A DNA stretch of 64,000 nucleotides from Calothrix sp. NIES-2100 (GCF_002368195.1 NZ_AP018178.1:4808721-4872720); one strand, 5' to 3'; numbered from the stretch's first letter, positions 26,371 to 34,969 are shown. Notes: generated by a model not told the origin, from the letters alone. Made by a program: numbers and translations.

Positions 26371-26745
26371 ATGTCACATTTCACAACTATCAAAGTTCAA
26401 ATCAAACGCGGTGAAATTCTCCATGAAGTTTTGCAAGAATTGGGCTATAAAGTTGAGTGCAACACCAATGTACGCGGCTATCAAGGTAATACAACTCAAG
26501 CTGAGTATGTAATTCGGCAGAAAAACGGTTATGACTTGGGTTTTCGCCGCAGTGGTGAAAATTACGAAATAGTTGCAGACTTTTGGGGAGCGAAAATTAA
26601 TCAACAGCAGTTTGTTAACTCCATCAGTCAAAAATATGCTCATAAAACCTTGATGGCAACAGTGCAAGAACAAGGCTTTAATGTTGAGGATGAAGAAGTA
26701 TTAGCAGATGGAACAGTCCGAGTAGTTGTAGGGCGTTGGGTATAA
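26371..26745 (+). CDS. DUF1257 (Ycf35-like) protein, first copy
   Basis: 124 residues, single DUF1257 domain: MSHFTTIKVQIKRGEILHEV opening, central GFRRSGENYEIVADFWG, and ending HKTLMATVQEQGFNVEDE then GTVRVVVGRW. The family is conserved in cyanobacteria and red-algal plastids (ycf35) and has no established biochemical function. It starts 56 bp after the AAA ATPase stop, so co-transcription is likely. The next gene is a paralogue with the same opening. DUF2997, a family I associate with DUF1257, is encoded 6.3 kb downstream on the other strand. Confidence 0.88.
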   Translation: MSHFTTIKVQIKRGEILHEVLQELGYKVECNTNVRGYQGNTTQAEYVIRQKNGYDLGFRRSGENYEIVADFWGAKINQQQFVNSISQKYAHKTLMATVQEQGFNVEDEEVLADGTVRVVVGRWV

Positions 26746-26805
26746 AAAATTGTGTGTGCTGGGCATCTTGCCCAGCCTAGATATTAAGTTATTCATTACC
26801 AAAAT

Positions 26806-27213
26806 ATGTCACACTTTACCAGCATCAAAACTCAAATTAAGAATACAGACGCATTAATAAAAGCTTTGGCAGATATCGGCTTTAAAAATGTTGAATATCA
26901 CGAAACAGCCCAGCACCTATATGGTTATCAAGGTGATGTGCGTCCTGAGAGTGCGGAAGTGATTATTCGCAAAAAATATATTGGTTCTATGAGTAATGAT
27001 ATCGGCTTTCAGCGTCAAGACAATGGCGAATTTAAAGCGATTATCTCCGAGTATGATCGAAGAAAATACGATCAACCGTGGTTAAATAAATTGATGCAGC
27101 GCTATGGTTATCACACTTTGATGGCATCAGCACAGGAACAAGGGTTTACGATTGAAGAAGATGAAATCATGGAAGATGGAACAGTTAGGGTTGTGGTAGC
27201 AAGGTGGGCATAA
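26806..27213 (+). CDS. DUF1257 (Ycf35-like) protein, second copy
   Basis: 135 residues. It opens MSHFTSIKTQIKNTDALIKA and closes HTLMASAQEQGFTIEEDEI then VRVVVARWA, parallel to the gene 60 bp upstream. It differs by an inserted segment (YGYQGDVRPESAEVIIRKKY) that shares the GYQG element with the first copy. Two unequal DUF1257 proteins beside one AAA ATPase suggest a heteromeric adaptor pair. A dispersed repeat (27230-27276) follows the stop and separates it from the convergent array. Confidence 0.88.
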   Translation: MSHFTSIKTQIKNTDALIKALADIGFKNVEYHETAQHLYGYQGDVRPESAEVIIRKKYIGSMSNDIGFQRQDNGEFKAIISEYDRRKYDQPWLNKLMQRYGYHTLMASAQEQGFTIEEDEIMEDGTVRVVVARWA

Positions 27214-27229
27214 TTTAGACTGAATAAAA

Positions 27230-27276
27230 ACCTCACCCACCCAGCCTCCCTCTCCTACAAGGAGAGGGAGGAGTAA
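27230..27276 (-). repeat. Partial copy of the dispersed G-rich repeat
   Basis: CCTCACCCACCCAGCCTCCC followed by TCTCCTACAAGGAGAGGGAGGAGT matches, inverted, the right part of the repeats at 14630-14722 and 45570-45673. It sits between convergent genes. Confidence 0.7.
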
Positions 27277-27388
27277 CTAAAAATTGATTGGGATTATTTG
27301 GTATCATTTTCTTCCTCGATACTAATACCAGTGTTCCCAATTGAGGAAATGCGATCGCACTTATTTAGAATCACATCTATATCTTATT

Positions 27389-28681
27389 CTATGGAACCCG
27401 CCATACTTGAATTAATTTCCTAGTGTAACTGACAATAGTCTGTCCATCTGGGCTAATAGCAACACTGGTTGCATCATAAGGAAGTTCAGCAAGTAATTCT
27501 TTTGTCTGGAAATTCCAGATTTTAATACCACCGCCACAATTAACAAAGATTTTTCCATCTGCGTTGAAAGTTAAAAAGCTCAAGTTTCCATTAGGAAGAA
27601 ATGATTTATAAGTTTCTTCACCATTTCTCAAATCCCATATTCTGACGCATCTTGGCAAATTATCATCGCCAGTTATTAAAGTTTTTCCATCAGGACTAAT
27701 AGATAACGATACAATATTAGCATCATAGCCACTCCCATCATACCCTTTTAATGTGTAAATTTCAGTTCCATTTCTTAAATCCCACACTTTAATATTTTCA
27801 TAATAACTAGCACTTGCTAATATTTTTGTATCTGCATGAACAGCGACGGAAGTTATATATTTTAAATGCCCTTTGAGAATGTAAATATTTTGTGCTGTGT
27901 CTAAATCCCAGATGAGAATATTACCAGCTTCATTACCGCTAGCTAAGATTTTGCCATCAGAACTCAGAGCAATAGCAGTAATAATATTTCGCTTTCTGTT
28001 CTCCCATACTGCTTGTCCGCTAATAACATGAGTTAATTGCTCAGTATTAAGATTCCAAATTTCAGTTCTAATAGTACTATCATGCTGAGAACCACCTATC
28101 GCTAAAGTTTGAGCATCGAAACTGAAAGTTAAATGTGTTGGGTGGTCATTCATTCTCGTACCAAACTTTTTATAGACAGCGCGAAGCTTTTTTCCTGTTT
28201 TCAAATCCCATTTTTTAAAGTCTATATAAGTCCCACCGATAATACTGCCATCGCTTTGAGGTTCTTCATAAGAACTACCACCAGTATCGCAACACACTAG
28301 GGTTTTGCCATCGGGATGAATGGCGATCGCAGCATCATTCCTATTAAGTTCAATTGTATAAATACACTCAAAAAAACGATAGGGATTAAATTCTAATATT
28401 GCTTGTTTTACTTTTAATTCTGGGATATCTCGCAATAATTTATATGCTGCTAGTTGTACCCGTTGCGATGGATCTTTTAAAGCCTGAATTACTAAATCCC
28501 ATCCTTCCTGTCTATGGTGAATGAGTTGGGAAAGTCCTAAAATGCGGCCATTTTCATCACTGCTAGCGAAACGCTGTTTTGCACCTTCCAATCCGCCTAA
28601 AACTAAACCATCAACTGGCGGAGAATTTTGTCCACCAAGTACTGCATCATATTCTCTGGGTTGATTGGTATTTTCTGGCAT
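27389..28681 (-). CDS. VLGG-tagged WD40 repeat protein
   Basis: 430 residues. The first 32 carry the locus-specific tag: NQPREYDAVLGG then DGLVLGGLEGAKQRF. A HEAT-like segment follows (about 40-90: GWDLVIQALKDPSQRVQLAA). Residues 105-430 form a WD40 propeller of about seven blades with repeated SPDGKTLITGDD and IWDLRNGEE-type units. WD40 propellers are protein-interaction platforms. The tag and HEAT part are shared with genes encoding GUN4, LRR and HEAT proteins in this block, so the propeller looks like one interchangeable module. It is the last gene of a leftward array, 37 bp after the GUN4 gene. Function unknown. Confidence 0.85.
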   Translation of the reverse strand: MPENTNQPREYDAVLGGQNSPPVDGLVLGGLEGAKQRFASSDENGRILGLSQLIHHRQEGWDLVIQALKDPSQRVQLAAYKLLRDIPELKVKQAILEFNPYRFFECIYTIELNRNDAAIAIHPDGKTLVCCDTGGSSYEEPQSDGSIIGGTYIDFKKWDLKTGKKLRAVYKKFGTRMNDHPTHLTFSFDAQTLAIGGSQHDSTIRTEIWNLNTEQLTHVISGQAVWENRKRNIITAIALSSDGKILASGNEAGNILIWDLDTAQNIYILKGHLKYITSVAVHADTKILASASYYENIKVWDLRNGTEIYTLKGYDGSGYDANIVSLSISPDGKTLITGDDNLPRCVRIWDLRNGEETYKSFLPNGNLSFLTFNADGKIFVNCGGGIKIWNFQTKELLAELPYDATSVAISPDGQTIVSYTRKLIQVWRVP

Positions 28682-28718
28682 CGCTTTTTACCTGGGGCTA
28701 ATATCAGTGTTCCCAAAT

Positions 28719-29507
28719 TTAGGCTATTTTGCAGCTGGCTAATTTCTCGGCGATCGCAGACAGGGTTCTGCAACCTGTCCAAAAGTCACCTAATCCCCAA
28801 CCCATAAATGCACCACCACGGGGTAAGTGTCCGACGTTAGCACTCAAATCGAATTTTAAATCATTCCAATATCGCCAAGCACCTTGAGAAAACCATCCCA
28901 CACCTTTACCAAAGCGACACCAAGCTTCCCAATCAGGATTGGATGTACCGCCAACATTTTGCCAGATATGGGTTTGGACAACAAAGCCAAAGCGCCCGTT
29001 GCTATATTTTTGCCAGAGAGTTTCAATGGTGCTTAAGTCTGCACAGGGGAATTGTTCAATGTTTGATGGATCTAAAAATCCTGCTTGTGCGCGATCGCAT
29101 ACCTGTAGCATAATCGTTGCAGTTTCTTTGTCTGCATCTTGCCAGTTTTCAGATGCGAGTAAATTCTGCAAATGACTGTAGTCTACACCAACCGCAGAGA
29201 TTAATGGGCGATCGCTGTGTAGATGGGATTGTACTTTTGCTAATGCTTGTTGTCCCAGCAGTGATGATACTGTTAATTGCACCTTTTCAGATTCGGGATT
29301 GACAATCTCAAACACCAACTTTGTACCAGCTTCACCATACTTTAAGGCTTCTGCAACAGCGAAAATTTGTTGTTCTACAGATGTGGCGCTAATCAACCGC
29401 CGTTTAACACCTGCAATACCACCTAAAACCACACCATCTTTTGGCGGCGGTACTTGTCCACCAAGTACTGCATCATATTCTCGCGGTTGATTGAAATTTT
29501 CTGACAT
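28719..29507 (-). CDS. VLGG-tagged GUN4 domain protein
   Basis: 262 residues: tag NQPREYDAVLGG and GVVLGGIAGVKRRL (1-36), HEAT-like segment (about 40-90, VAEALKYGEAGTKLVFE), then a GUN4 domain (about 108-250). The domain shows YSHLQNLLASENWQDADKET, CADLSTIETLWQKYSNGRFG and VGWFSQGAWRYWNDLKFDL, with FMGWGLGDFW near the end. GUN4 binds porphyrins and activates Mg-chelatase in chlorophyll synthesis. Related domains are also fused to signalling proteins in cyanobacteria. Here it is fused to the tag, so it may sense tetrapyrroles or bind another ligand rather than act as the housekeeping GUN4. It lies 8 bp before the HEAT gene in the array. Confidence 0.88.
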   Translation of the reverse strand: MSENFNQPREYDAVLGGQVPPPKDGVVLGGIAGVKRRLISATSVEQQIFAVAEALKYGEAGTKLVFEIVNPESEKVQLTVSSLLGQQALAKVQSHLHSDRPLISAVGVDYSHLQNLLASENWQDADKETATIMLQVCDRAQAGFLDPSNIEQFPCADLSTIETLWQKYSNGRFGFVVQTHIWQNVGGTSNPDWEAWCRFGKGVGWFSQGAWRYWNDLKFDLSANVGHLPRGGAFMGWGLGDFWTGCRTLSAIAEKLASCKIA

Positions 29508-29515
29508 TGCTGTTT

Positions 29516-30088
29516 TTATTTGGAAAATGCTTGCAATTTATCAATACAGCCCTGCTTTACTGCTTCGATTAAAATAGATTTTTCACCTCTTCGTTTAAAG
29601 TAAAGTCCTGCATAATTACGTTGTATCTGCGTGCCGTTGAATAGGTAATATCGAATTCGGTCTTTACCTTCATGAGTATTGACTAAACCCAGTGTATAGT
29701 CAACTAACTTACAAGTGGCACTAGTGCGATCGCTTTCCAAATTATCCATCAGTGTATCAACATCGGACACTCCGCCAGTACGCGCCATCGCCACGAAAGC
29801 ATCATATCTGTCAATTTTATTACCATACTCCTGAAGTATTTCTTGTACTATAGGTTCTTGTCGAGTAGCTAATAGTGCATAAGCTGCTTGGCGTACTTTC
29901 CATAATTTATCTTCTAACGCCCAGATTAGCAATTCCAAACCAGCTTCGCCATACTTCAGCGCTTCTTCTAAAGCAGCGATTTTTTGTTCAACTACCGGAT
30001 TTGCCAAGCGTCTTTTAACACCTTCCAGCCCTCCTAAGACTACAGCTACCGGGAGGGGCTTTTTCTTGACCACCAAGGACAGCATCAT
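29516..30088 (-). CDS. VLGG-tagged HEAT repeat protein, frameshifted at N-terminus
   Basis: 190 residues in the downstream frame. After VAVVLGGLEGVKRRL come two or three HEAT units (KIAALEEALKYGEAGLELLI, then WKVRQAAYALLA), without a WD40, LRR or GUN4 domain. The normal tag start is visible upstream in another frame: ATG at 30117-30119 reads NRPRVYDAVLGGQEK. Removing one T from the five at 30060-30064 (an A5 run in the mRNA) joins the two parts exactly. Either the gene is inactivated by a single-base insertion, or it is switched by slippage, or it is a sequencing error. Without correction the ATG at 30086-30088 would give an untagged product. Confidence 0.7.
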   Translation of the reverse strand: MMLSLVVKKKPLPVAVVLGGLEGVKRRLANPVVEQKIAALEEALKYGEAGLELLIWALEDKLWKVRQAAYALLATRQEPIVQEILQEYGNKIDRYDAFVAMARTGGVSDVDTLMDNLESDRTSATCKLVDYTLGLVNTHEGKDRIRYYLFNGTQIQRNYAGLYFKRRGEKSILIEAVKQGCIDKLQAFSK

Positions 30089-30119
30089 AAACTCTGGGGC
30101 GATTGGTATTTTCTTTCAT
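30060..30119 (-). other. Out-of-frame tag start of the HEAT gene
   Basis: This stretch encodes MKENTNRPRVYDAVLGGQEK from ATG 30117-30119, the same opening as the neighbouring tagged genes. It is one base out of frame with the HEAT gene because of the T5 run at 30060-30064. Confidence 0.75.
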
Positions 30120-30240
30120 CAGGTTTTTACTTTTGAGCCTACTACTTAGTATTCCCAATCGCATACTTTAAGTGAATGTATAAATGTAGTGCGATCGCTG
30201 TAATCACTTAATTTAAGAACTACTACTTTTAGAACTGATT

Positions 30241-30614
30241 TTACTCTGGATCGGGTAATCCCCAAACTTTAACAGTCGTGTCTTGACTACAACTAACAAT
30301 CCTCTTACCATCTGGGCTAATGGCTACACAAAAAACACAAGATGTATGCCCTTTGAGAGTTTTTTTAAATCCTGTATTTAAATCCCATACTTTGATAGTT
30401 TTGTCATAGCAACCACTAACAATTGTTTGCGCATCAGGGCTGAAGACAACGGAGTAAGCGCCAGATGAATCTGATAGGCTGCGTAGAAATCTACGCTTTT
30501 CAAGCGGCTTTTAACACCTTCCAGTCCCCCTAAAATTACGCTGCCAATTGGGGCAGAATTTTGCGTTCCTAAAACAACATCATATTGTTTAGGTTTGTTC
30601 TGTTTCTTTGCCAT
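30241..30614 (-). pseudogene. Remnant of a VLGG-tagged WD40 gene
   Basis: The 5' piece encodes NKPKQYDVVLGTQNSAP and SVILGGLEGVKSRLKS, a variant tag with the first GG changed to GT. It then runs out of frame into sequence that, in another frame, reads YSVVFSPDAQTIVSGCYDKT, VWDLNTGFKKTLKGH and RIVSCSQDTTVKVWGL before a stop at 30241-30243. These are the last two WD40 blades. A large internal deletion with frameshift has removed the HEAT segment and most of the propeller. A short GCGTAGA/TCTACGC palindrome lies at the junction. Confidence 0.75.
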
Positions 30615-30730
30615 TGGATTTTTACCAATCTACTAATAGTAGTATTTCCACTTTTTTTACGCTTGTTTTTTAAATAAACCGCCTTCGCGCAGCGTCTCGC
30701 AGAGAAGACGCAGAGTCCGCAAAGAAAAGA

Positions 30731-32290
30731 TTATTTGAGTTTAGCGATCGCACTTTTATTTACTAACATCTTCCCCGTTAGTAAATCTTTGACTGTGACT
30801 ACTAATACCCGTTGTTCGTTGACTTCAAATTGTGCTTGAATTCGGTCTATGCCTGTTTGTCCAGGGGGTTCGAGATGGGCAACACATACTTGTTGATGAT
30901 GGGTTTCTAAAGAACGATAGCTATCTTGTTTTACTAATTGGCTACTCGTCATTCTTCCTTGCGCATCATAAGCAACTTCTGCTTGGGAAACTTCTGCAAC
31001 TTCGCCAATATCGAGGCGAATTTCTCGCTGTCCATCGCTGGCTACTTGCAAAGTTAAAGCTTCTGAACGCGCCCCTGGATATTTTGCTCCTTTGGCAATC
31101 AAAGTTAAAAAAGAATAACTTTTACTGTGGGGTTCCCAAAGCCGAATTGCGTAACTGTGGCGCAGGTAATCATCGACTGCTGTCATTTCGCCTAAAGCTA
31201 ATGCGCCATGTGCGACGGCTTCAAAAGGTTTATCTAACTTTACTTTTTGTCGTCCAAAATAGGAAATTACTAGTTGTTGAATTGCGGGAATCTGACAAGT
31301 ACCGCCGACTAATAAAACCTGTTCAATAGCAGATTTACCGATTCCTTTGGAAAGTGCGATCGCTAATACTTCATCTAGTGTTTCTCTTAACTGTTCTAAT
31401 AATTGTTGATTTTCTAATATCTCGCCTAACTCGTCCCGATGTAAATGCAATTCATGGGACATAAAATTTTCATCATCAAACCAAGATTCTTTCGCTTCAT
31501 TGGTTGTCGAAAGTTGAATTTTCACCCTTTCTGCTACTTCCAATAAATTCATAAAACCGATTTCTCCCACTTCGCTACGAGAGGAACCGATTCTATGTAA
31601 ATAATGTTCCACAATCCAAGTATCGATATCTACGCCGCCAATAAAAGCATCAGATTTAGCAATTACTTCTGCACGTACTGCTTGTTGTTCGGATGCAACA
31701 CTCACAGTTCGGACTAAACTTAAATCCAAAGTTCCGCCGCCAAAATCGACCACCAAAACCAGAGTACCAGGACGCTTGACGGCATAACCAAGGGCTGCGG
31801 CTGTGGATTCATCGACAATTTGCACGGCGGGAATATTGAGTTTATCGCCTAAGTTGCGGAACCAGTCAAGATATCGTTCAAATGCACCTACCGGGACTGT
31901 AAAGATAACGTTTGTTGGTTGTAATTGCTGTTCAATCTGTTGCCAAATTTCTTTAACAAACAGTTCTGAAACTATCTCTGCACTATAACTATTACCATCC
32001 AACTGCCTCGGAGGCGGCACAAAATCTGCTGCCAAATCCCGTTTAAAAGCGCGAAAACAGCGTTCCGGCTGGACAAACCCCAAGCGTTTAGCCCGTACAG
32101 ACTCACCAAACAAAATGCGATCGCGCCCTTCCACAAACACCAAACTCGGTACTACACTAACTTGTTCAGCCCCCACCTCAAACCGCCGCGACATCGAATC
32201 AAATCGCAACGTCCGTGGTTTTTGCGTAATCAAATCAGTCGTACAAACAACAGTATTACTCGTACCAAAATCAATTATTACTGTGGTCAT
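30731..32290 (-). CDS. Hsp70-family chaperone-like ATPase
   Basis: 519 residues. The actin-like ATPase fold shows phosphate-1 loop VIIDFGTSNTVVCTT (about 4-18), NVIFTVPVGAFERYL, phosphate-2 LVVDFGGGTLDLSLV (about 182) and adenosine motif VLLVGGTCQIPAIQ (about 330). The C-terminal part after residue 380 is shorter than in DnaK and diverged, so the client range is probably special. The next gene upstream (32414-33049) resembles a GrpE-type nucleotide exchange factor, giving a chaperone pair dedicated to this locus. A 120-bp repeat-rich spacer separates them. It is part of the leftward array that continues into tagged genes. Confidence 0.88.
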   Translation of the reverse strand: MTTVIIDFGTSNTVVCTTDLITQKPRTLRFDSMSRRFEVGAEQVSVVPSLVFVEGRDRILFGESVRAKRLGFVQPERCFRAFKRDLAADFVPPPRQLDGNSYSAEIVSELFVKEIWQQIEQQLQPTNVIFTVPVGAFERYLDWFRNLGDKLNIPAVQIVDESTAAALGYAVKRPGTLVLVVDFGGGTLDLSLVRTVSVASEQQAVRAEVIAKSDAFIGGVDIDTWIVEHYLHRIGSSRSEVGEIGFMNLLEVAERVKIQLSTTNEAKESWFDDENFMSHELHLHRDELGEILENQQLLEQLRETLDEVLAIALSKGIGKSAIEQVLLVGGTCQIPAIQQLVISYFGRQKVKLDKPFEAVAHGALALGEMTAVDDYLRHSYAIRLWEPHSKSYSFLTLIAKGAKYPGARSEALTLQVASDGQREIRLDIGEVAEVSQAEVAYDAQGRMTSSQLVKQDSYRSLETHHQQVCVAHLEPPGQTGIDRIQAQFEVNEQRVLVVTVKDLLTGKMLVNKSAIAKLK

Positions 32291-32410
32291 TTGTCAATAG
32301 TCATTTGTCATTTGTCATTGGTCATTTGTCATATACAATTTCTCCGCGTCCCAACCTCTCCTTGTCCTCCTTGTCCTCCTTGTCCTCCTTGTCCCCCTTG
32401 TCTCCCTTGT
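32285..32410. repeat. Two short-tandem-repeat tracts
   Basis: Units of about 8 bp (TCATTTGTCATTGG type, 32285-32335) are followed by 9-bp units (TTGTCCTCC, 32365-32410). The second tract abuts the end of the GrpE-like gene, whose final residues (PGGGR) may derive from repeat DNA. Confidence 0.75.
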
Positions 32411-32413
32411 CCG

Positions 32414-33049
32414 CTACCTCCCCCCTCCGGGTAAAGTCCGACTAACCTTGGCTGGACAAAGAATCCGTCCTTGATGCTGATAACCGACAAATCGGATATA
32501 AACTAACTCATCTTCAGCAATATCAGCAGTGTCGGGTTGATGAATTTGCGGATTGTAAGGTACTTGTTCCCAAGGTTTACCAATCTGTTCGTAACCCCAT
32601 TTATTTAAGAGGTTATCTAGAGGCGTAAACATGGAAAGCAAGTTTTTCGCCGGTAATTCTGGTTTAACACTCACCATTTGGTGAATGCTGGGATAGTTTG
32701 TCAGCAATGTCTGCAATTGTTCAAATGTGGAAACGCGAAATTCCTCTGTCAGTTGAACTTGCTGCTGTTGCAATTCTTCATGCAATCGCACACCTTCCTG
32801 GTGCAGTGCTTCTTTTGCGGAAATAAGCTGGTATACTTTTTGCTCTAATTCCAAGCATTTTTCCTGAAATGCTTGGATTTCATCTTCTAGTAGTTTAATT
32901 TGCAATTTACTGTCGAGTTTTCGGGTTTTCGCAGCGCTAATTGCTGGAATCATCAACAGTGGCGCAAAAATTGCGATCGCCATTACCAAAAAGCTTCTTA
33001 GAGAAAACATTCCTATTCCCTCAATATCTGATAGGATGTCTGCAAGCAT
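32414..33049 (-). CDS. GrpE-like protein with membrane anchor and coiled coil
   Basis: 211 residues. A hydrophobic helix (SFLVMAIAIFAPLLMIPAIS, about 19-38) precedes a long coiled coil (about 45-115, e.g. IKLLEDEIQAFQEKCLELEQ). The C-terminal domain has LLNKWGYEQIGKPWEQVPYN, DELVYIRFVGYQHQGRI and AKVSRTLP. I have seen this ending in cyanobacterial proteins annotated as GrpE-type nucleotide exchange factors, and the neighbouring Hsp70 gene supports that. The start may be the ATG at 33049 or the internal MFSLRSF (about 33010). The stop falls in a short-repeat region, so the native C-terminus may have been altered. Assignment is probable, not proven. Confidence 0.6.
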   Translation of the reverse strand: MLADILSDIEGIGMFSLRSFLVMAIAIFAPLLMIPAISAAKTRKLDSKLQIKLLEDEIQAFQEKCLELEQKVYQLISAKEALHQEGVRLHEELQQQQVQLTEEFRVSTFEQLQTLLTNYPSIHQMVSVKPELPAKNLLSMFTPLDNLLNKWGYEQIGKPWEQVPYNPQIHQPDTADIAEDELVYIRFVGYQHQGRILCPAKVSRTLPGGGR

Positions 33050-33060
33050 TTACATCCCTC

Positions 33061-33273
33061 CTATTTTTGCTTGAGAGACTGTTGTTCTGTTCCTGTCTCA
33101 TTTTCTTCTCCCTCGTAATATTCAGGAAGCAGTTCTTGATTTTCTACCTCTCCTAAAGCATCTTCAATTCCAGATGTTGTGTTCGTACAACTTGCACCAG
33201 AAGCACCAATTACGGTTTCCGTAATTTTGCCATCTTTACCAATGCGATACTCGATTTTTTGATACTCTGCCAT
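33061..33273 (-). CDS. DUF2997 family small protein
   Basis: 70 residues from ATG 33271-33273: MAEYQKIEYRIGKDGKITE, then VIGASGASCTNTTSGIEDAL and NQELLPEYYE. The I-x-Y-x-I..DG..E..V.G..G..C....ED.LG pattern is the DUF2997 signature. A longer frame begins at 33315, but its extra residues (MYRCKNRKNIVILL) look untranslated; the family start favours 33273. DUF2997 genes are, to my knowledge, often near DUF1257 genes and AAA ATPases; here these flank the same block. It is the first gene of the leftward array. A conserved cysteine may bind a cofactor. Function unknown. Confidence 0.78.
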   Translation of the reverse strand: MAEYQKIEYRIGKDGKITETVIGASGASCTNTTSGIEDALGEVENQELLPEYYEGEENETGTEQQSLKQK

Positions 33274-33611
33274 AAGTAAAATTACAATATTTTTCCGGTT
33301 TTTACAGCGATACACAATTACTTGGTTGTATCACTTTTGCCAGCAAACAGCAATTAACAGCTAGAACCAGCATAAACAAACATATAAAAGCTTTTGCTAA
33401 TATACTAAAACAAATGTACTATAGTCAATGAAATTCACAAACAATTCGCATTTTTGCTGTGTGGTCAGGATTTCAGTCTTGACTACTGGATAAGCGCTGC
33501 GGTAACTGTTGAAGTTGGCGCTTAACCAAAATTTATGTACTGATACATACAGCTTGATGTATGTATATTCCGAATTGGGAATTCTAATTAAGAATCAAAA
33601 GGTAAAGCGCC
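33274..33611. promoter_or_regulatory. Divergent promoter region of the two arrays
   Basis: This 338-bp gap separates the leftward array (DUF2997 onward) from the rightward array of tagged LRR genes, so it should hold both promoters. An 8-bp inverted repeat, ATACATAC (33543-33550) and GTATGTAT (33559-33566) with an 8-bp spacer, lies 45 bp before the first LRR start and could be an operator. AT-rich blocks at 33380-33430 may hold -10 elements. No consensus regulator site was recognised. Confidence 0.45.
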
Positions 33612-34880
33612 ATGACAGACAAGCAAAATCAACCGAGAGATTATGACGCAGTTTTAGGAGGACAATCTCCACCGCCTGTGTATGGAGTAGTTTTGGGAGG
33701 AATTGAAGGAGTTAAAAATTGTTTATCAAGTCCTGTAATTGAAGTGCGAATTGCTGCACTTAGCGAAGCCTTGAAATATGGTGACGCAGGGTTGGATGTA
33801 GTCAGACAAGCGTTGCAAGATGAATCAAAATTAGTGCGGCGTTTTGCTTATCGACTATTAAAGCAGAGAGTGGAACCGCAAATTATACAAGCTTTGCAAG
33901 CATATAAACCTTGGAACTTGGAAGAAAGATTAAATAAGTATCCAGGTTATCAGGGGATGAATGTTAGTCAATTTGCCAATCGGGAAGTTATAGATTTTGA
34001 TTCAAATATAGGTATTATTGAACCTGTTAACAATGCTTACGCCCTCAGATGTGAGCATGATGACGAAGAAGAGGAAGATTTCACAACTAAATTTAATAGA
34101 CTTCTTCAAGAACCCAACGCCGACAAATTACAAGCTTTAGTATTTGGCTTTTGGGGAGAAGCATACGAAAGAGATTCAAGTCGCATTATCGCAGCTTTAG
34201 TTCATGTCAAAGAATATTTACTTAATCTCAAAGCCATTTTTATGGGCGATATTACTTATAATGAATGCGAAATTTCTTGGATTAAACAAAGTGATATTAG
34301 TCCTATTTTACAAGCTTATCACCTACTCGAAATTTTACAAGTTCGTGGTGGGGATGGTTTACAATTTAGTCCACCATTGCGACACAATCACCTCAAAGCA
34401 TTAATTGTAGAAACTGGTGGATTAAGTCGAAATACTGTTGCCCAAATTTGTAATATAGATCTGCCAGCATTAGAACATTTGGAATTATGGTTTGGTAATG
34501 AAAATTATGGCGGAGACTGTTGGGTTGAAGATATACATCCGATTATTTTTGAGGATAAATTTCCTAACTTAGATTATTTAGGATTACGCAATAGCCAATT
34601 TACCGATGAAATAGTCAATGATATTGTGAATTCTCCAATTATTAATTCTATTAGCGTACTTGACCTTTCGATGGGTACATTGAGCGATGCGGGCGCTGAA
34701 GCATTGCTGAATTGTCCGGCTATCAATTATCTTTATATTCTCAATGTTTCAGAGAGCTTTTTATCTGAAGAAATGATTGATAAATTATCTGCTTTGAATG
34801 TGCGTGTTTTAGCAAATAATCAGAAAAAAGAAGATGGAGATAACTACATCCACAGTCGCTATTGTTCTGTTTCTGAATAA
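33612..34880 (+). CDS. VLGG-tagged leucine-rich repeat protein (STM4015-like), copy 1
   Basis: 422 residues: tag NQPRDYDAVLGG and GVVLGGIEGVKNCL (1-36), HEAT-like segment (about 45-95, LSEALKYGDAGLDVVRQAL), then an STM4015-type domain. In that domain LRR-like strands recur: LPALEHLELWFGN, FPNLDYLGLRNSQ and ISVLDLSMGTLSDAGAEALL. The protein ends SRYCSVSE. STM4015-family proteins occur with two radical SAM enzymes, an ATP-grasp protein and a sulfatase-like protein, all encoded 7 kb downstream here. Role unknown; I infer that it is a substrate or adaptor of those enzymes. First gene of the rightward array. Confidence 0.75.
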   Translation: MTDKQNQPRDYDAVLGGQSPPPVYGVVLGGIEGVKNCLSSPVIEVRIAALSEALKYGDAGLDVVRQALQDESKLVRRFAYRLLKQRVEPQIIQALQAYKPWNLEERLNKYPGYQGMNVSQFANREVIDFDSNIGIIEPVNNAYALRCEHDDEEEEDFTTKFNRLLQEPNADKLQALVFGFWGEAYERDSSRIIAALVHVKEYLLNLKAIFMGDITYNECEISWIKQSDISPILQAYHLLEILQVRGGDGLQFSPPLRHNHLKALIVETGGLSRNTVAQICNIDLPALEHLELWFGNENYGGDCWVEDIHPIIFEDKFPNLDYLGLRNSQFTDEIVNDIVNSPIINSISVLDLSMGTLSDAGAEALLNCPAINYLYILNVSESFLSEEMIDKLSALNVRVLANNQKKEDGDNYIHSRYCSVSE

Positions 34881-34969
34881 ATTTGTAGTGGGAGCATCTT
34901 GCTCCATAATGTCCAGAAAGCGGGCTATAATCCTGCACTAGAAAAAAATAAATTTACAGGAAATTTCAG

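Noticed and set aside
30731..32290. DnaK housekeeping chaperone
   Set aside because: Too short and diverged in the C-terminal part and embedded in an accessory array; called Hsp70-family only.
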